A stretch of DNA of 64,000 nt from Pseudogemmobacter faecipullorum (GCF_020539525.1 NZ_JACDXX010000004.1:62001-126000), one strand, 5' to 3'; positions 17,259 through 27,679 are shown, counted from the first letter of the stretch. Numbers and translations: made by a program. Notes: generated by a model from the sequence alone, not told the origin.

Positions 17259-17504
17259 AGCGGCTCCGGCGATACTGGCGCAGAGCAGATGCTCCGGGCA
17301 AATGGCGGGGCAGGGAAAATGTCCTGCTGTTCTCGCCATCAGGCCTGTGGAATGTGCCCAAATCTGGGCCGCTTCTCGACGCATCCAGGGTATTCTCAGC
17401 CCGCTGCCTCGCCATAGAACCACCAGGGTCACAAAGCTGACTGTTTCTGATTTCATAGCCAAGCAACATTTGCGCTCCATTATATTTGTCGCTGGAAACA
17501 AAGA

Positions 17505-19310
17505 ATGCTGAAGCTTCCGACCGCGCGTCCGACCATTGGCATGATCTGTCTGATCGCGATCGCCATTGTGCTGCTGAACGCTGTAACGGGCTATTTCACC
17601 GTCGGTGAGACGATGCGCGAGGCCGATAATGACGATCTGATGCGCCTCGTCGCGGTACGCGACTGGCTGGGGGGGCAGGGCTGGTTTGATTATCAGCAAT
17701 ATCGTCTGCTGCCGCCCGAGGGTGTGGCAATGCACTGGTCGCGCTATATTGATCTGGGGATAGCGGCGCTGCTGGTGCCGGGCAGCTGGCTTCTGGGCCA
17801 GGCAGGCGGCGAGGCGCTGGCGCTGGTCTTCTGGCCGGGCCTGCTGGCGGTGATCATGGTCCTGGTCACTGGCTATGGTGCGGGGCGTATCCTCGGCCTG
17901 GCCGGCGCGGCGGGCGCGCTGATTTTCGCCATGACCTGGGGGAAGCTGATCGGAGAGTTTTCGCCGGGGCGGATCGATCACCATAATGTTCAGCTGCTGC
18001 TGTCCTCGGCGGTGCTGTACCTGACCCTCATGCCAGAGCGGCGCGGCTTTAACGGCATGCTTGCCGGAACTCTCTCGGCCCTCTCTATGGCTGTTGGTCT
18101 GGAGATGCTGCCGTTTCTTTTGCTGCTGCATGGCCTCGCGGCTTTGCGTTTTGCTTTCGGACTGCAGGGCAGCGGGCGGTTTCTGTTCAGCTTCGGCCTC
18201 TCCCAGGTCATTGCCGCGCCGCTGTTTCTGGCCGGTCAGGTGCCGGTGCAGACCTGGGGAATGCGATATTGCGATGTGCTGGCGTTGCCGCTCCTGTCAC
18301 TGATTGCCATTGGAGCGCTGGCATCGGTTTTGCCCGTGCTGGCCGGATCCTTTCTGCGCTCTGCTCCGGCGCGTCTGGCGCTGATGCTGGCCCTGGGGAT
18401 TGTGGGTCTCTGGCTGGCCAGCCCGATGCTCCTGCCCTGCCTCGCCGGGCCCTATGCTGATGTCACTCCCGAAGCGCGGCACATTATCGATACGGTGATT
18501 TCCGAGGCGCGCAGCATTCCCGATCTGCTGATCAACCGCCCGCTGGTGGTGCTGAGCATCATGCTTCCTGCCCTCGCCGTGGCCGGGCTGGGGGCCGGAT
18601 ATGCTGTCGCTTTCCGGCAGCGCCTGACGGGGCTGCAGTGTGAAGCGCTGATCTTCGCCCTGATCCTTTCCTGCACCGGCTTTGTCTTTGCGCTGGGCCA
18701 GATCCGCGCCATCAACATTGCGGTGCCGGCCCTGCCGCTGCTGGCCGGATTTACCGGCTGGGGCTTTTTGCAGCACCGGGCCGGCTCGGTCTGGCGCGCG
18801 CCGATGGCGCTGGTGATCTTGCTGACCCTGCCGCCGTTTGTCGATCTGATGGGGCCAAAGCTGCGGCTCTGGATCTCGGGTCCGTCAGGCAGCTGGTCGG
18901 GCCAGAGCGCTGCCTGCCGGGATGTGGATTCGATGGCACAGATTGCGGCGCTGCCGCCTGGAACCATCGTGTTCAGCAATATGAATCTTGGTGCGGCGAT
19001 TCTGGCCTATACCTCGCAAAGCGCCACTTCGGCTCCCTATCACCGCAGCAGCGATGCTTTCTGGAATGGCTATGGCGCGCTGGGCAGTGCTGAGGCCTTG
19101 CAGAAAGCGCTGGAAAAATCGGGGGCGACAGTGCTTGCACTTTGCACCAAATCGCCGATGGAGGCGCGACAGGACTGGCTGCAGCAGCTTCATGGCGGGG
19201 TGGTGCCGGACTGGCTGACCGCGCTGCCCGCTGCAGCCGGGGATCTGTCGCTCTATCAGGTGAACCATGCCGCCCTGCCGGGCGCCGGGCGGCAAGAGGA
19301 CAGACCATGA
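17505..19310 (+). CDS. Polytopic membrane protein, STT3/GT-C-like glycosyltransferase candidate
   Basis: 601 residues with about 12 hydrophobic spans. The first periplasmic loop has the acidic cluster EADNDDLMRLVAVRDWL followed by PPEGVAMHWSRYID. A later loop has SPGRIDHHNVQLLL. Both patterns resemble the first and second acidic motifs of STT3/PglB-like and other GT-C enzymes that use lipid-linked sugar donors. The C-terminal about 150 residues form a soluble periplasmic domain with a conserved-looking NMNLGAAILAYT segment. It overlaps the GtrA gene by 4 bases. The acceptor (protein or glycan) cannot be read from sequence. Confidence 0.72.
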   Translation: MLKLPTARPTIGMICLIAIAIVLLNAVTGYFTVGETMREADNDDLMRLVAVRDWLGGQGWFDYQQYRLLPPEGVAMHWSRYIDLGIAALLVPGSWLLGQAGGEALALVFWPGLLAVIMVLVTGYGAGRILGLAGAAGALIFAMTWGKLIGEFSPGRIDHHNVQLLLSSAVLYLTLMPERRGFNGMLAGTLSALSMAVGLEMLPFLLLLHGLAALRFAFGLQGSGRFLFSFGLSQVIAAPLFLAGQVPVQTWGMRYCDVLALPLLSLIAIGALASVLPVLAGSFLRSAPARLALMLALGIVGLWLASPMLLPCLAGPYADVTPEARHIIDTVISEARSIPDLLINRPLVVLSIMLPALAVAGLGAGYAVAFRQRLTGLQCEALIFALILSCTGFVFALGQIRAINIAVPALPLLAGFTGWGFLQHRAGSVWRAPMALVILLTLPPFVDLMGPKLRLWISGPSGSWSGQSAACRDVDSMAQIAALPPGTIVFSNMNLGAAILAYTSQSATSAPYHRSSDAFWNGYGALGSAEALQKALEKSGATVLALCTKSPMEARQDWLQQLHGGVVPDWLTALPAAAGDLSLYQVNHAALPGAGRQEDRP

Positions 19311-19708
19311 CCCGCTTACAGCTTGTGGCCGCCCATCCATTGCCGCGGTTTTTGTGTGTAGGCGGGGCCCTGGCGGCGATTTATGCCTTTCTGACCGCGC
19401 TTGCGACCAGCTGTCTCGACATGCCCCGGCCCCTGATTGCGGCTCTGGTCTGGCTGGGGCTGATCGGGCCGGGCTACTGGTGCCAGCACCGGTTCAGTTT
19501 TCGCAGTGCCCGGGCCCATCGCTTTGGCATCTGGCTCTACGCGGGCTGCCAGCTCGCGGGTATGGGCATTGCCGCGCTTCTGGCCTGGCGCTTTGCGCAG
19601 GGAAGGTTCTGGCCCGATCTGCTGCTGTTTCTGACGGCCTCGGCGCTATCGGCTCTGCTGAGCTATCTGGTCACCCGCCTGATGATTTTCCCGAAATCCC
19701 GGCAGTAA
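19307..19708 (+). CDS. GtrA-family membrane protein
   Basis: 133 residues with four predicted membrane spans, the GtrA-like layout: an initial RFLCVGGALAAIYAFL span, a YWCQHRFSFRS loop and a final span ending SYLVTRLMIFP. GtrA proteins are thought to flip or hold polyprenyl-phosphate sugars. The start overlaps the stop of the GT-C-like gene (ATGA) with AGAGG upstream, so the two are co-translated. It fits between the GT2 enzyme and the GT-C-like enzyme as the lipid-sugar translocator. Confidence 0.8.
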   Translation: MTRLQLVAAHPLPRFLCVGGALAAIYAFLTALATSCLDMPRPLIAALVWLGLIGPGYWCQHRFSFRSARAHRFGIWLYAGCQLAGMGIAALLAWRFAQGRFWPDLLLFLTASALSALLSYLVTRLMIFPKSRQ

Positions 19709-19859
19709 GCCGCTTTCTGGCAGCGGGCCGCGGGAAACAGCAGGCGAGGAGGGGCTCTGCCAGCGGCGGAACTTGTTAAAACGCGATTTTTGCCTAAGCT
19801 TCTGCCTTAGCCCCCGATGCGTGGCGGGGCCCCTGGCATTTGCTATTAAAGGGCTTTCA

Positions 19860-21317
19860 ATGACGCAGGCGCAAATGATCTATCCGGTTATCCTTTGTGG
19901 CGGATCGGGCACAAGGCTCTGGCCGCTGTCGCGCAAAAGCTATCCCAAGCAATTCGCGCTGAAAGTGAATGGCGAGAGCCTGTTTCAGGCCTCGGCCCGC
20001 AGATTTTCCGAACCGCCGCCGGGGCTGCAGTTCGCCGCGCCGACGGTCGTGACCGGCAATGATTTCCGGTTCATCGTCACCGAACAGCTGCTCGCGGCGG
20101 GGGTCGAGCCCGGGCCGGTGCTGATCGAGCCCGCGCCGCGCAATACCGCCCCGGCGATCCTGGCCGCCGCCCTGTTTTTATGCGAGCGCGACCCGGATGC
20201 GGTGCTGCTGGTGGCGCCTTCGGATCATGTGATCCCGGATGCGGCGGCCTTCGGCCAGGCCATTGCCCGCGGCCTGCCCGCCCTGGCCGAAGCCAGGCTG
20301 GTGACCTTTGGCATTCAGCCTGACCGGCCGGAAACCGGCTATGGCTATCTTGAGCTGGAGCGCGCCAGCCCGGACGGCGCGCCGGTGGCGCTGCGTGCCT
20401 TTGTGGAAAAGCCAGATGCTGAGCGCGCCGCCCGGATGCTGGAGCAGGGCGGATTTCTGTGGAATGCCGGGATCTTCCTGTTCCGCGCCGCCGATCTGAT
20501 TGCTGCCTGCCAGCAGCATTGCCCGGCCCTGCTGCCGCCGGTTGAGGCCGCGATCAACCAGGGCGCGCCGGATCTTGGTTTCTTCCGCCTCGCCTCGGGG
20601 CCCTGGAGCCAGGCCGAAGATATTTCGGTCGATTATGCGGTGATGGAGCGCGCGCCCAATCTGACGGTGGTGCCCTATCAGGGCGGCTGGTCGGATCTGG
20701 GCGGCTGGGATGCGGTCTGGCGCGAAAGTGGCCCTGACCGTGACGGGGTGGTGACCTCGGATCATGCTACGGCGATTGATTGCCGCAATAGCCTTTTGCG
20801 CTCAGAGGCGCCGGGCCAGGAGCTGGTGGGCATCGGGCTGGAGAATATCATCGCCATCGCCATGCCCGATGCGGTGCTGATCGCGGACCGGGACCGGGCG
20901 CAGGATGTGAAACTGGCGGTCAGCAGTCTCAAAAGCCGCGACATCGCCCAGGCCGAAACCCTGCCGCGCGATTTCCGGCCCTGGGGCTGGTATGAAAGCC
21001 TGGTGGTTGGACAGCGCTTCCAGGTGAAGCGCATCCATGTCCATCCCGGCGCGGCTTTGTCACTGCAGTCGCATCACCATCGCTCGGAACACTGGATCGT
21101 GGTCAGCGGCACGGCAAAGGTCACGGTGGATGGCGTGGTGAAACTCGTGACAGAAAATGAATCGGTTTATATCCCGCTCGGGGCGGTGCACCGGATGGAA
21201 AACCCCGGCAAGGTGGCCATGGTGCTGATCGAGGTGCAGACCGGGGCCTATCTGGGCGAGGATGACATCATTCGTTATGAAGATGTCTATGCGCGCGGCC
21301 AGGGGGCCCGGGGGTGA
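19860..21317 (+). CDS. manC: Mannose-1-phosphate guanylyltransferase / mannose-6-phosphate isomerase
   Basis: 485 residues of the bifunctional type II (ManC/AlgA/XanB) family. The N-terminal nucleotidyltransferase has GGSGTRLWPLSRKSYPKQF and FVEKPD; the C-terminal cupin isomerase has KRIHVHPG and HHHRSEHWIVVSGTAKV. It makes GDP-mannose from mannose 1-phosphate and can convert fructose 6-phosphate to mannose 6-phosphate. Start ATG 19860 has AAAGGG upstream; the longer frame from 19773 lacks one. The phosphomannomutase follows after 18 bases. Confidence 0.92.
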   Translation: MTQAQMIYPVILCGGSGTRLWPLSRKSYPKQFALKVNGESLFQASARRFSEPPPGLQFAAPTVVTGNDFRFIVTEQLLAAGVEPGPVLIEPAPRNTAPAILAAALFLCERDPDAVLLVAPSDHVIPDAAAFGQAIARGLPALAEARLVTFGIQPDRPETGYGYLELERASPDGAPVALRAFVEKPDAERAARMLEQGGFLWNAGIFLFRAADLIAACQQHCPALLPPVEAAINQGAPDLGFFRLASGPWSQAEDISVDYAVMERAPNLTVVPYQGGWSDLGGWDAVWRESGPDRDGVVTSDHATAIDCRNSLLRSEAPGQELVGIGLENIIAIAMPDAVLIADRDRAQDVKLAVSSLKSRDIAQAETLPRDFRPWGWYESLVVGQRFQVKRIHVHPGAALSLQSHHHRSEHWIVVSGTAKVTVDGVVKLVTENESVYIPLGAVHRMENPGKVAMVLIEVQTGAYLGEDDIIRYEDVYARGQGARG

Positions 21318-21335
21318 TGGGGGCAAAAGGCTGAT

Positions 21336-22706
21336 ATGGCACCGAAATTTGGCACGAGCGGTTTGCGCGGCCTGGTCAGTGAGCTGACGCCGGATCTGGT
21401 GGCGGATTACATCCGGGCCTTCATTGCCGCCTGTCCGATGGGAAACGGGCTTTATCTTGGCCGGGATCTTCGCGCCTCTTCGCCGGGTCTGGCGCAGGTG
21501 GTTGCAGAGGCGGCGCGGGGCGAGGGTATCGCCGTCACCGATTGCGGTGCGGTGCCGACCCCGGCACTGGCGCTGGTGGCGATGCAGGCGGGGGCGGCGG
21601 CGGTGATGGTCACCGGCAGCCATATTCCGGCTGATCGCAACGGGCTGAAATTTTACCGACCGGATGGTGAAATCACCAAGCGGGATGAGGCTGCGATCCT
21701 CGAGCATCTGGGGCGTAACGGGGCGGGGAAATCTGCCCTCTTGCAGCCCGGGCCGGATACAGGGGGTGCCTGGCTCGAGCGCGCTGCCCGGGGCTGGGGG
21801 GCGGATGCCCTCAGCGGGATGAAGGTCGGCCTCTGGAGCCATTCGGCGGTCAGCCGCGATCTGCTGCTGCAGGGCCTCGCGGGTCTGGGGGCCGAAACGG
21901 TCGAACTCGGCCGCTCAGAAACCTTCGTTCCGGTCGATACCGAGGCCGTGCCGGATCATGTTTGCGCCGCTTTCCGCAGCTGGGCGGCGGAACACGGGCT
22001 TGATGCGATTGTCTCGACCGATGGCGATGGTGACCGGCCCTTGCTGGCGGATGCCCAGGGCCGCCTTGTGCCGGGCGATGTGCTGGGTCAGATCACCGCC
22101 CGGGCGCTGCAGGCCCAACATGTGGTGACCACGGTCAGCGCCAATAGTGGCGTGGCCGCGCCGGGGCGGTTTGCCACAGTAACCCGTACCAAAATCGGCT
22201 CGCCCTATGTCATTGCTGCTATGGCAGAGGCGGGGGCGGCAAAAGTTGTCGGATATGAGCCGAATGGTGGCTTCCTGCTTGGTTTCACCGCCAGAGGCCC
22301 GGCCGGAGAGATTGCCCCGCTCGCCACGCGCGACTCGCTTTTGCCCCTGATCGCGGTCCTGGCCGAGGCAAAGCGGGCGGGCAGTGTCGCGGCGTGTGTC
22401 GCCGCGGAACCGGCCTGTTTCACGGCGACTGACCGGCTGGAAGACATCCCGGCCGCGCGGTCTCAGGCCTTCCTGGAGACGCTTTCGGCCAGCCCGCAGG
22501 ATTTTCTGGGCAGCCTTGGCGAAGAGCTGCAGGCTACAGACCGCATGGATGGTCTGCGCCTGTCGCTGCATTCAGGCCGGGTTCTGCATCTGCGTCCCTC
22601 GGGCAATGCGCCCGAGTTTCGCCTTTATACCGAGGCCGAAAGCCCGGCCATGGCCGGGGATCTGCTGCGCCGCGCCCGCTCGCGCGTGGCGGCGCGGTTG
22701 CGCTGA
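21336..22706 (+). CDS. manB: Phosphomannomutase/phosphoglucomutase
   Basis: 456 residues of the alpha-D-phosphohexomutase family. The N-terminal substrate entry is KFGTSGLRG, the phosphoserine loop is TGSHIPADRNG (Ser95), the Mg loop is STDGDGDRP, the sugar-binding loop GYEPNGGF and the phosphate-binding loop RPSGNAPEFRLYTEA. TGSHIP replaces the common TASHNP, as in many alphaproteobacterial PMMs. It supplies mannose 1-phosphate to ManC, its operon partner. Its stop lies four bases from the stop of the convergent hydroxyproline operon. Confidence 0.9.
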   Translation: MAPKFGTSGLRGLVSELTPDLVADYIRAFIAACPMGNGLYLGRDLRASSPGLAQVVAEAARGEGIAVTDCGAVPTPALALVAMQAGAAAVMVTGSHIPADRNGLKFYRPDGEITKRDEAAILEHLGRNGAGKSALLQPGPDTGGAWLERAARGWGADALSGMKVGLWSHSAVSRDLLLQGLAGLGAETVELGRSETFVPVDTEAVPDHVCAAFRSWAAEHGLDAIVSTDGDGDRPLLADAQGRLVPGDVLGQITARALQAQHVVTTVSANSGVAAPGRFATVTRTKIGSPYVIAAMAEAGAAKVVGYEPNGGFLLGFTARGPAGEIAPLATRDSLLPLIAVLAEAKRAGSVAACVAAEPACFTATDRLEDIPAARSQAFLETLSASPQDFLGSLGEELQATDRMDGLRLSLHSGRVLHLRPSGNAPEFRLYTEAESPAMAGDLLRRARSRVAARLR

Positions 22707-22710
22707 AAGA

Positions 22711-23739
22711 TCAGCGCGCGCCCCAGGTATCTGAGAGGCGATAGCCTTCCGGCCAGGGATCGGAGGGGTCGAGCATGTGCTGATGAATGCCGGTGATCCA
22801 GCCGCGCCCGGAAATCTCGGGCCGGATCGCCGCTGTTCCCTCCAGATCCAGCGTGCCGAGGATACGGCCACGGAATTCCGAACCGATCAGCGAGACGGCG
22901 GTCAGATGATCGGCCTCGGACATCTGACCGCGTGCATGCAGCACCGCCATCCGCGCCGAAAGCGCGGTGCCGGTGGGCGAGCGGTCAACCTTGCCCGGGC
23001 GAATCGCGACCGCAGCCCCGGCCCGCAGCTCATTGCCCTGGCGCTGCAGCTCACCGGCAAAGAGGGTGAAGGAATAATGCTTCCAGTCCGGATTGGTCGG
23101 ATGGCGGAAGCCGAGCTGCTCGGTGCCGGCATCCGAGAGTCTCACCCCCAGTTTCGCAATGTCATGCGCCTCATCCGGGGTCAAAGCAAAGCCCAGCTTT
23201 TTCGCATCAACCATAACAAAACTATCGCCGCCCCAGGCGGTGTCGACCGTCACACTGCCCAGACCCTCAACCTCAATCACCGCATTGAGGCGTTCGGCGA
23301 AAGAGGGCAGGTTTTCGACGAAGATCCGCTCGGCCTTGCCGTTGCGGCATTCCGCGCGCACCTGGACCAGACCGCCCGGCGCCTCCAGCACCATGCGGGT
23401 TTCCGGCTCGACCATCGGGATAATGCCGCTGTCGAGCAGCACGGTCGAGACGCAGATCGAATTGGAACCCGACATCATCGGCGTGTCCTCGGGCTCCATG
23501 ATGATCCAGGCAGCATCGGCGCGCGGATCTTTCGGCGGCACCAGCAGGTTCACATGGCGAAACACCCCGCCGCGCGGCTCATTCAGCACGAAATTGCGCA
23601 GGCTCTGGTCCTGATGGATCCATTGCGACTGGGCTTTGATCGTATCGCCCGGCGGCGGACGCACGCCACCGACGATGACATCGCCGACTTCGCCTTCGGC
23701 ATGGGCCGAGATCACATGAATGGTTTTGCTTGAGCGCAT
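22711..23739 (-). CDS. Proline racemase superfamily protein, probable trans-3-hydroxyproline dehydratase with a Ser/Thr active site
   Basis: 342 residues of the proline racemase fold. The two catalytic positions are Ser90 (MMSGSNSIC, where the 4Hyp epimerase in this window has MCGH) and Thr256 (DRSPTGT, where the epimerase has DRSPCGT). Thr at the second site is the signature of trans-3-hydroxy-L-proline dehydratase (human L3HYPDH is Cys/Thr). Ser at the first site is not the usual residue. The context supports a 3-hydroxyproline enzyme: it is the last gene of a hydroxyproline operon, two bases after the AcnX gene. The product would be pyrroline-2-carboxylate, reduced by the enzyme at 31015-32046. 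Function is probable but not certain. Confidence 0.75.
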   Translation of the reverse strand: MRSSKTIHVISAHAEGEVGDVIVGGVRPPPGDTIKAQSQWIHQDQSLRNFVLNEPRGGVFRHVNLLVPPKDPRADAAWIIMEPEDTPMMSGSNSICVSTVLLDSGIIPMVEPETRMVLEAPGGLVQVRAECRNGKAERIFVENLPSFAERLNAVIEVEGLGSVTVDTAWGGDSFVMVDAKKLGFALTPDEAHDIAKLGVRLSDAGTEQLGFRHPTNPDWKHYSFTLFAGELQRQGNELRAGAAVAIRPGKVDRSPTGTALSARMAVLHARGQMSEADHLTAVSLIGSEFRGRILGTLDLEGTAAIRPEISGRGWITGIHQHMLDPSDPWPEGYRLSDTWGAR

Positions 23740-23741
23740 GG

Positions 23742-25409
23742 TCAGATCATCCAGGAGGGCAGGGTCTTGGGGGCCTGGCCGGTTGTCGCAGCGCGGGCAC
23801 AGGTGGCGAGGCTGTCAAAGCGGATCTGCCGCCCTGAAAGGCCAGGCCCGTAATGGGCATATTTGCCGGAATTGGTCAGCAGCGTCCTTGTGGCGCTGGG
23901 GAAGACCGGTTCCGAGATCGAGCACCAGCACAGATCCGGCAGAACCTGCACACCCGAGGCTTCGAGCCGTGCCAGAATGCCGTTCCGGGTGATGTCAGAA
24001 ATGACATTGCGCCCGGCGGTGATGATGGTCGGAATCGTCACTGTTGCGGCGGAAAGCGCCTCGGCAAAGGCACTGCATTCCTCGACCCCGGCATGGGGAG
24101 AGCCGATGGCGACCAGGCTGATATCCTCGCCGCCCTGGTTCAGATCGGCCCAGGCGGCGGCGAAATCGGCTTTGGTCAGGGTGAGGTGATCGGCATCTTC
24201 AGCGATCAGATGCGCCTCGGGGGTGATATTTTCAACATGTAGCATCGGGCTGGCCGAAGTGGTGCCAAATGCGGCACAAAGCGCCTGAAGCTGGCGCTCA
24301 GAGGCCGCGCTTAAACCGCGGATCAGCGGGATGCGGTCGGGCGAGGCGCGGCCTGCAAGCCAGCCCAGCAAAGGCCAGAACAGATCATCCGCGCCGGGGA
24401 TCGCCGCCAGGTTGATAATGCGCTGCGCCTTGCGGTTCTCTTCGAGATAGACCCCCGACAAGGGCGCGCGTCCGGTCAGCGCAATGCAGAGATCGAGGAA
24501 ATCGGGATGTTTCGCGCTGCGCGCACCCAGCACCGAATTGGCATAGATCACGGCATTGGATTCCGCCCAGCCGATATTCTCGCCCTCGCCCGGCCGGTCC
24601 TCCAGCAGATAGGGCGAGCAGGTGAAGGTGTTCTGGCAGCCCATCCGCAGATAGGCATCGGCCAGTCTTGCCGCGGGGCCGCCAAATTGCGGCGGTGTGC
24701 CCTGGCTCTGCCAGTTCTGCCGGTCGACGGAAATCGCGTTCATTGTGCTGGGCACGCGCACTTTCGCGCCCATATCCGCCATGGTCTCGGCAAAGGTCAG
24801 ATTGGCCGGGCTGGCATAGATGCAGCCGTCAATATGCACCCGGGTCACGTCGATCAGCCGGGTCGCGCCCTGTTCCGCCGCCATTTTAAGGATCATCCGC
24901 ATGGCGAGCGCCACGGCCTCGCCATCGCGGCCGGCAAGCATGGCCTGATCCTCAGGGCTCAGCTCCGGCGCGGGCGCGCAGTCAGGCGAGAGCGGCAGCG
25001 TCACTCCCGGGGCCTCGATGGCGCCGGGGGTGACGGCGATCTCACGGCAGGAGGCGAGTTGCAGCCGCTCAGCTTCGCTCACGCGCAGCACCGGCAGGCC
25101 CTTGCCGAACATTTCGCCCGCGATCAGCGCGCCAAGGGTGACCACATCCTCGGGCTGCGAAAAAATCACCGCCGCCGGGGCCTTGCCGTTCAGCGCCATG
25201 TCGAGCAGCACGCCCGATCCGGTGCAGGAGCCGCGGGTGCCGGGCATGACCAGCACCCGCCCGGCCAGGCTCTGCCCGTGCCAGGGGTGATGCGCATCGA
25301 TCACCCGGCCCGAGGCGGGATCAACCCCGCCCCAGAAGCTGATCGGCTCATCCGTGGCGAGCACCTCTCCCGCCGCTTCGCCGCTCAGAATGAACCGCGC
25401 CTGCATCAT
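23742..25409 (-). CDS. Aconitase X, fused type; probable cis-3-hydroxy-L-proline dehydratase
   Basis: 555 residues. The small (swivel) domain is at the N-terminus, about residues 1-130 ([23 protein letters not shown]), fused to the large AcnX domain ([81 protein letters not shown]). Single-chain AcnX proteins of this kind were shown in Azospirillum and relatives to be cis-3-hydroxy-L-proline dehydratases with a mononuclear or [2Fe-2S] metal site. Cys residues of that site are visible. The start overlaps the epimerase stop (ATGA), so translation is coupled. Confidence 0.88.
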   Translation of the reverse strand: MMQARFILSGEAAGEVLATDEPISFWGGVDPASGRVIDAHHPWHGQSLAGRVLVMPGTRGSCTGSGVLLDMALNGKAPAAVIFSQPEDVVTLGALIAGEMFGKGLPVLRVSEAERLQLASCREIAVTPGAIEAPGVTLPLSPDCAPAPELSPEDQAMLAGRDGEAVALAMRMILKMAAEQGATRLIDVTRVHIDGCIYASPANLTFAETMADMGAKVRVPSTMNAISVDRQNWQSQGTPPQFGGPAARLADAYLRMGCQNTFTCSPYLLEDRPGEGENIGWAESNAVIYANSVLGARSAKHPDFLDLCIALTGRAPLSGVYLEENRKAQRIINLAAIPGADDLFWPLLGWLAGRASPDRIPLIRGLSAASERQLQALCAAFGTTSASPMLHVENITPEAHLIAEDADHLTLTKADFAAAWADLNQGGEDISLVAIGSPHAGVEECSAFAEALSAATVTIPTIITAGRNVISDITRNGILARLEASGVQVLPDLCWCSISEPVFPSATRTLLTNSGKYAHYGPGLSGRQIRFDSLATCARAATTGQAPKTLPSWMI

Positions 25410-26410
25410 TTCACCACAAAACCATGTGCATAGGGATCGCGGCTGTCGATATAGATCGTGTTGATCCCGGTCTGCCGCGCCCAGCCGCCGATCGAGGGGA
25501 TGATGGCCGATTTGCCCGGCACTGCATCCGAGCTGGCCTCAACCCGGCCCTTGAAGATCGAGCCGATAATCGATTCATGCCAGAATTCATCGCCGACCTG
25601 CAGTTTGCCTTTGGCGGCCAGCTGTGCCATCCGCGCCGAGGTGCCGGTGCCACAGGGGCTGCGATCGATGGCTTTATCGCCATAGAACACGGCATTGCGG
25701 CCATGTGCGCCCTCAACCGTCGGCTGACCGGTCCACAGGATATGGCTCAGCCCGTTGATCCGCGCGTCACCCGGATGGATGAATTCATATTTCTCGTTCA
25801 GCGCTTTGCGCAGTTTCGGCGAGAAGCCGATCAGCTCACCGGCGGTGAAATCGGCCATATCGCGGAAATTCTTCTGCGGCTCGACAATGGCGTAGAAATT
25901 GCCGCCATAGGCCACATCCACCACGATCTCACCCAGGCCCTCAACCTCGGCCGTCAGCCCCTCGGCATAGAGGAAGCCCGGCACATTGGTCAGGCGGACC
26001 TCCTCGACGAAGCGACCCTCCTGGCGATAGGTGACATCGACGCGGCCTGCGGGCGCATCGACGGCAATTTTGCCGGGCTCACGCGGCTGGATCAGCCCGT
26101 TCTCAATGCCCATGGTGATGGTGCCGATCAGCCCGTGCCCGCACATCGGCAGACAGCCCGAGGTCTCGATGAACAGCACCGCCACATCGCAGTCGGGGCG
26201 GGTCGGCGGATAGAGGATCGAGCCCGACATCATGTCATGGCCGCGCGGCTCAAACATCAGCCCGGTGCGGATCCAGTCGAAATCGCGCAGAAAATGCGCC
26301 CGGCGCTCCAGCATATCCTGGCCCGCAAGGCGCGGGCCGCCGCCCGAGACAAGACGCACGGGATTGCCGCAGGTATGGCCGTCCAGACAAGAGAAAGTGT
26401 GATTGCTCAT
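25406..26410 (-). CDS. 4-hydroxyproline 2-epimerase
   Basis: 334 residues of the proline racemase superfamily with both catalytic cysteines, Cys90 in LPMCGHG and Cys253 in [12 protein letters not shown]. The N-terminus THTCG-type motif ([12 protein letters not shown]) and [16 protein letters not shown] are typical of 4Hyp epimerases. It converts trans-4-hydroxy-L-proline to cis-4-hydroxy-D-proline. Start ATG 26410 is chosen because the family begins here; the upstream frame to 26623 overlaps the oxidoreductase. It lies 11 bases after the D-amino-acid oxidoreductase gene, which uses its product. Confidence 0.9.
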   Translation of the reverse strand: MSNHTFSCLDGHTCGNPVRLVSGGGPRLAGQDMLERRAHFLRDFDWIRTGLMFEPRGHDMMSGSILYPPTRPDCDVAVLFIETSGCLPMCGHGLIGTITMGIENGLIQPREPGKIAVDAPAGRVDVTYRQEGRFVEEVRLTNVPGFLYAEGLTAEVEGLGEIVVDVAYGGNFYAIVEPQKNFRDMADFTAGELIGFSPKLRKALNEKYEFIHPGDARINGLSHILWTGQPTVEGAHGRNAVFYGDKAIDRSPCGTGTSARMAQLAAKGKLQVGDEFWHESIIGSIFKGRVEASSDAVPGKSAIIPSIGGWARQTGINTIYIDSRDPYAHGFVVK

Positions 26411-26421
26411 TGGTTTAACAC

Positions 26422-27666
26422 TCAGAAGCGTTGCGGCGAGAAGGGCGAGAGATCGATTTGCGGGTCGCGGTCCTGGATCAGATCGCTGACGAGGCGGGCG
26501 GTGCCTGCCGATTGGGTCAGGCCCAGATGGCCATGGCCAAAAGCATAGACCACGCGGTGGCTGCTGCGGGCATGGCCGATGGCGGGCAGGCTGTCGGGCA
26601 GCGAGGGGCGAAAGCCCATCCATTGCGTGCCGCCCTGATCCTTAAGGCACGGCAAAAAGGCTTTGGCTTTTTTCAGCATCGCTTCCGAGCGTCTGAAATT
26701 CGCCGGGCGTTTCAGGCCGCCCAGCTCAACCGCGCCACCGACGCGGATCCCGGTCGACAGGCGGGAGATGACAAAGCCATGGCCACCAAAGGTGATCTGG
26801 GTCTTCAGATCAAAGGCATCGGGGGGCAAAGTGGTATTATAGCCGCGCTCGGTTTCCAGCGGGATTTTATCGCCGAGGCTGCGGGCGATCTGATGCGAGA
26901 AAGCGCCTGCCGCCAGCACGACTTTGTCGGCCCGCCAGCTGGCACTGGCATGGCCCAGCAGTTTGACGCCGTCGCTGAGATGTTCCAGCGCGGTGACCTC
27001 GCCGCGCTCGATCCGCCCGCCTTTTGCGCGGAAACGATCGGCCAGCGCGAGGGTGTAGAGCTTCGGATCGGCGATCGAATACCAGCCCGGGGTAAAGGTG
27101 CCATGGCTGAAGCGCGGCGCGAGGCCAGGCTGCAGCGTGGCCATTTCCGCCGCATCCATATGCCGGAAGTCGATGCCATGCTCTGCGCGGGCCTGCCAGC
27201 CGGGCAGGCTGGCCTCCAGCTCGGCCTTTGATTCATAGACCTGCAGGTTACCCTTCTTTTCCAACATCCCGAGGGTGCCGGTTTCGGTCAGGAAAGGCTC
27301 CAGCGCCGCTTTGGAATAATCCATCAGCGCGGTCTGGGCGAGGGTTGACTGGCGGACCCGGGCGGGCGAGCAGGCGCGCCAGAAGCGGAACATCCAGGGC
27401 GCGATCTGCAAGGCATATCCCGGCGGCACCGACAAAGGTCCCAGCGGATCCAGCAGCCATTTCGGCGCTTTCTTCAGGATGCCGGGCGAGGCCAGCGGCA
27501 GGATATCGGTAAAGGCAAAGGCCCCGGCATTGCCGGCACTTGCCCCGGCAGCCGGGCCTTCACGGTCCAGCACCAGCACATCAAAGCCCCGGCCCTGCAA
27601 AGAGAGGGCGGTGGAGAGACCCACCACACCGGCTCCGATGACGATCACATCGGCATTCAGCTGCAT
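26422..27666 (-). CDS. FAD-dependent D-amino-acid dehydrogenase (DadA-like), probable cis-4-hydroxy-D-proline dehydrogenase
   Basis: 414 residues. The N-terminal Rossmann motif is VIVIGAGVVGLSTALSLQGRG, followed by DREGPAAGASAGNAGAF, and a DAO C-terminal MGFRPSLPDSLPAIG with GHGHLGLTQSAGTARLVSDL. This is the DadA class that feeds electrons to quinones. In hydroxyproline operons it oxidises cis-4-hydroxy-D-proline to pyrroline-4-hydroxy-2-carboxylate. Start ATG 27666 fits the FAD-binding N-terminus. It follows the ATPase gene by 13 bases and precedes the epimerase. Confidence 0.85.
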   Translation of the reverse strand: MQLNADVIVIGAGVVGLSTALSLQGRGFDVLVLDREGPAAGASAGNAGAFAFTDILPLASPGILKKAPKWLLDPLGPLSVPPGYALQIAPWMFRFWRACSPARVRQSTLAQTALMDYSKAALEPFLTETGTLGMLEKKGNLQVYESKAELEASLPGWQARAEHGIDFRHMDAAEMATLQPGLAPRFSHGTFTPGWYSIADPKLYTLALADRFRAKGGRIERGEVTALEHLSDGVKLLGHASASWRADKVVLAAGAFSHQIARSLGDKIPLETERGYNTTLPPDAFDLKTQITFGGHGFVISRLSTGIRVGGAVELGGLKRPANFRRSEAMLKKAKAFLPCLKDQGGTQWMGFRPSLPDSLPAIGHARSSHRVVYAFGHGHLGLTQSAGTARLVSDLIQDRDPQIDLSPFSPQRF

Positions 27667-27679
27667 TTTATCTTTGCCT

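Noticed and set aside
17259-18131. Long N-terminal extension of the GT2 gene
   Set aside because: It runs antisense through the STT3-like gene and is Gln/Arg/His rich; the GT2 domain begins at 17258 with a good ribosome-binding site.
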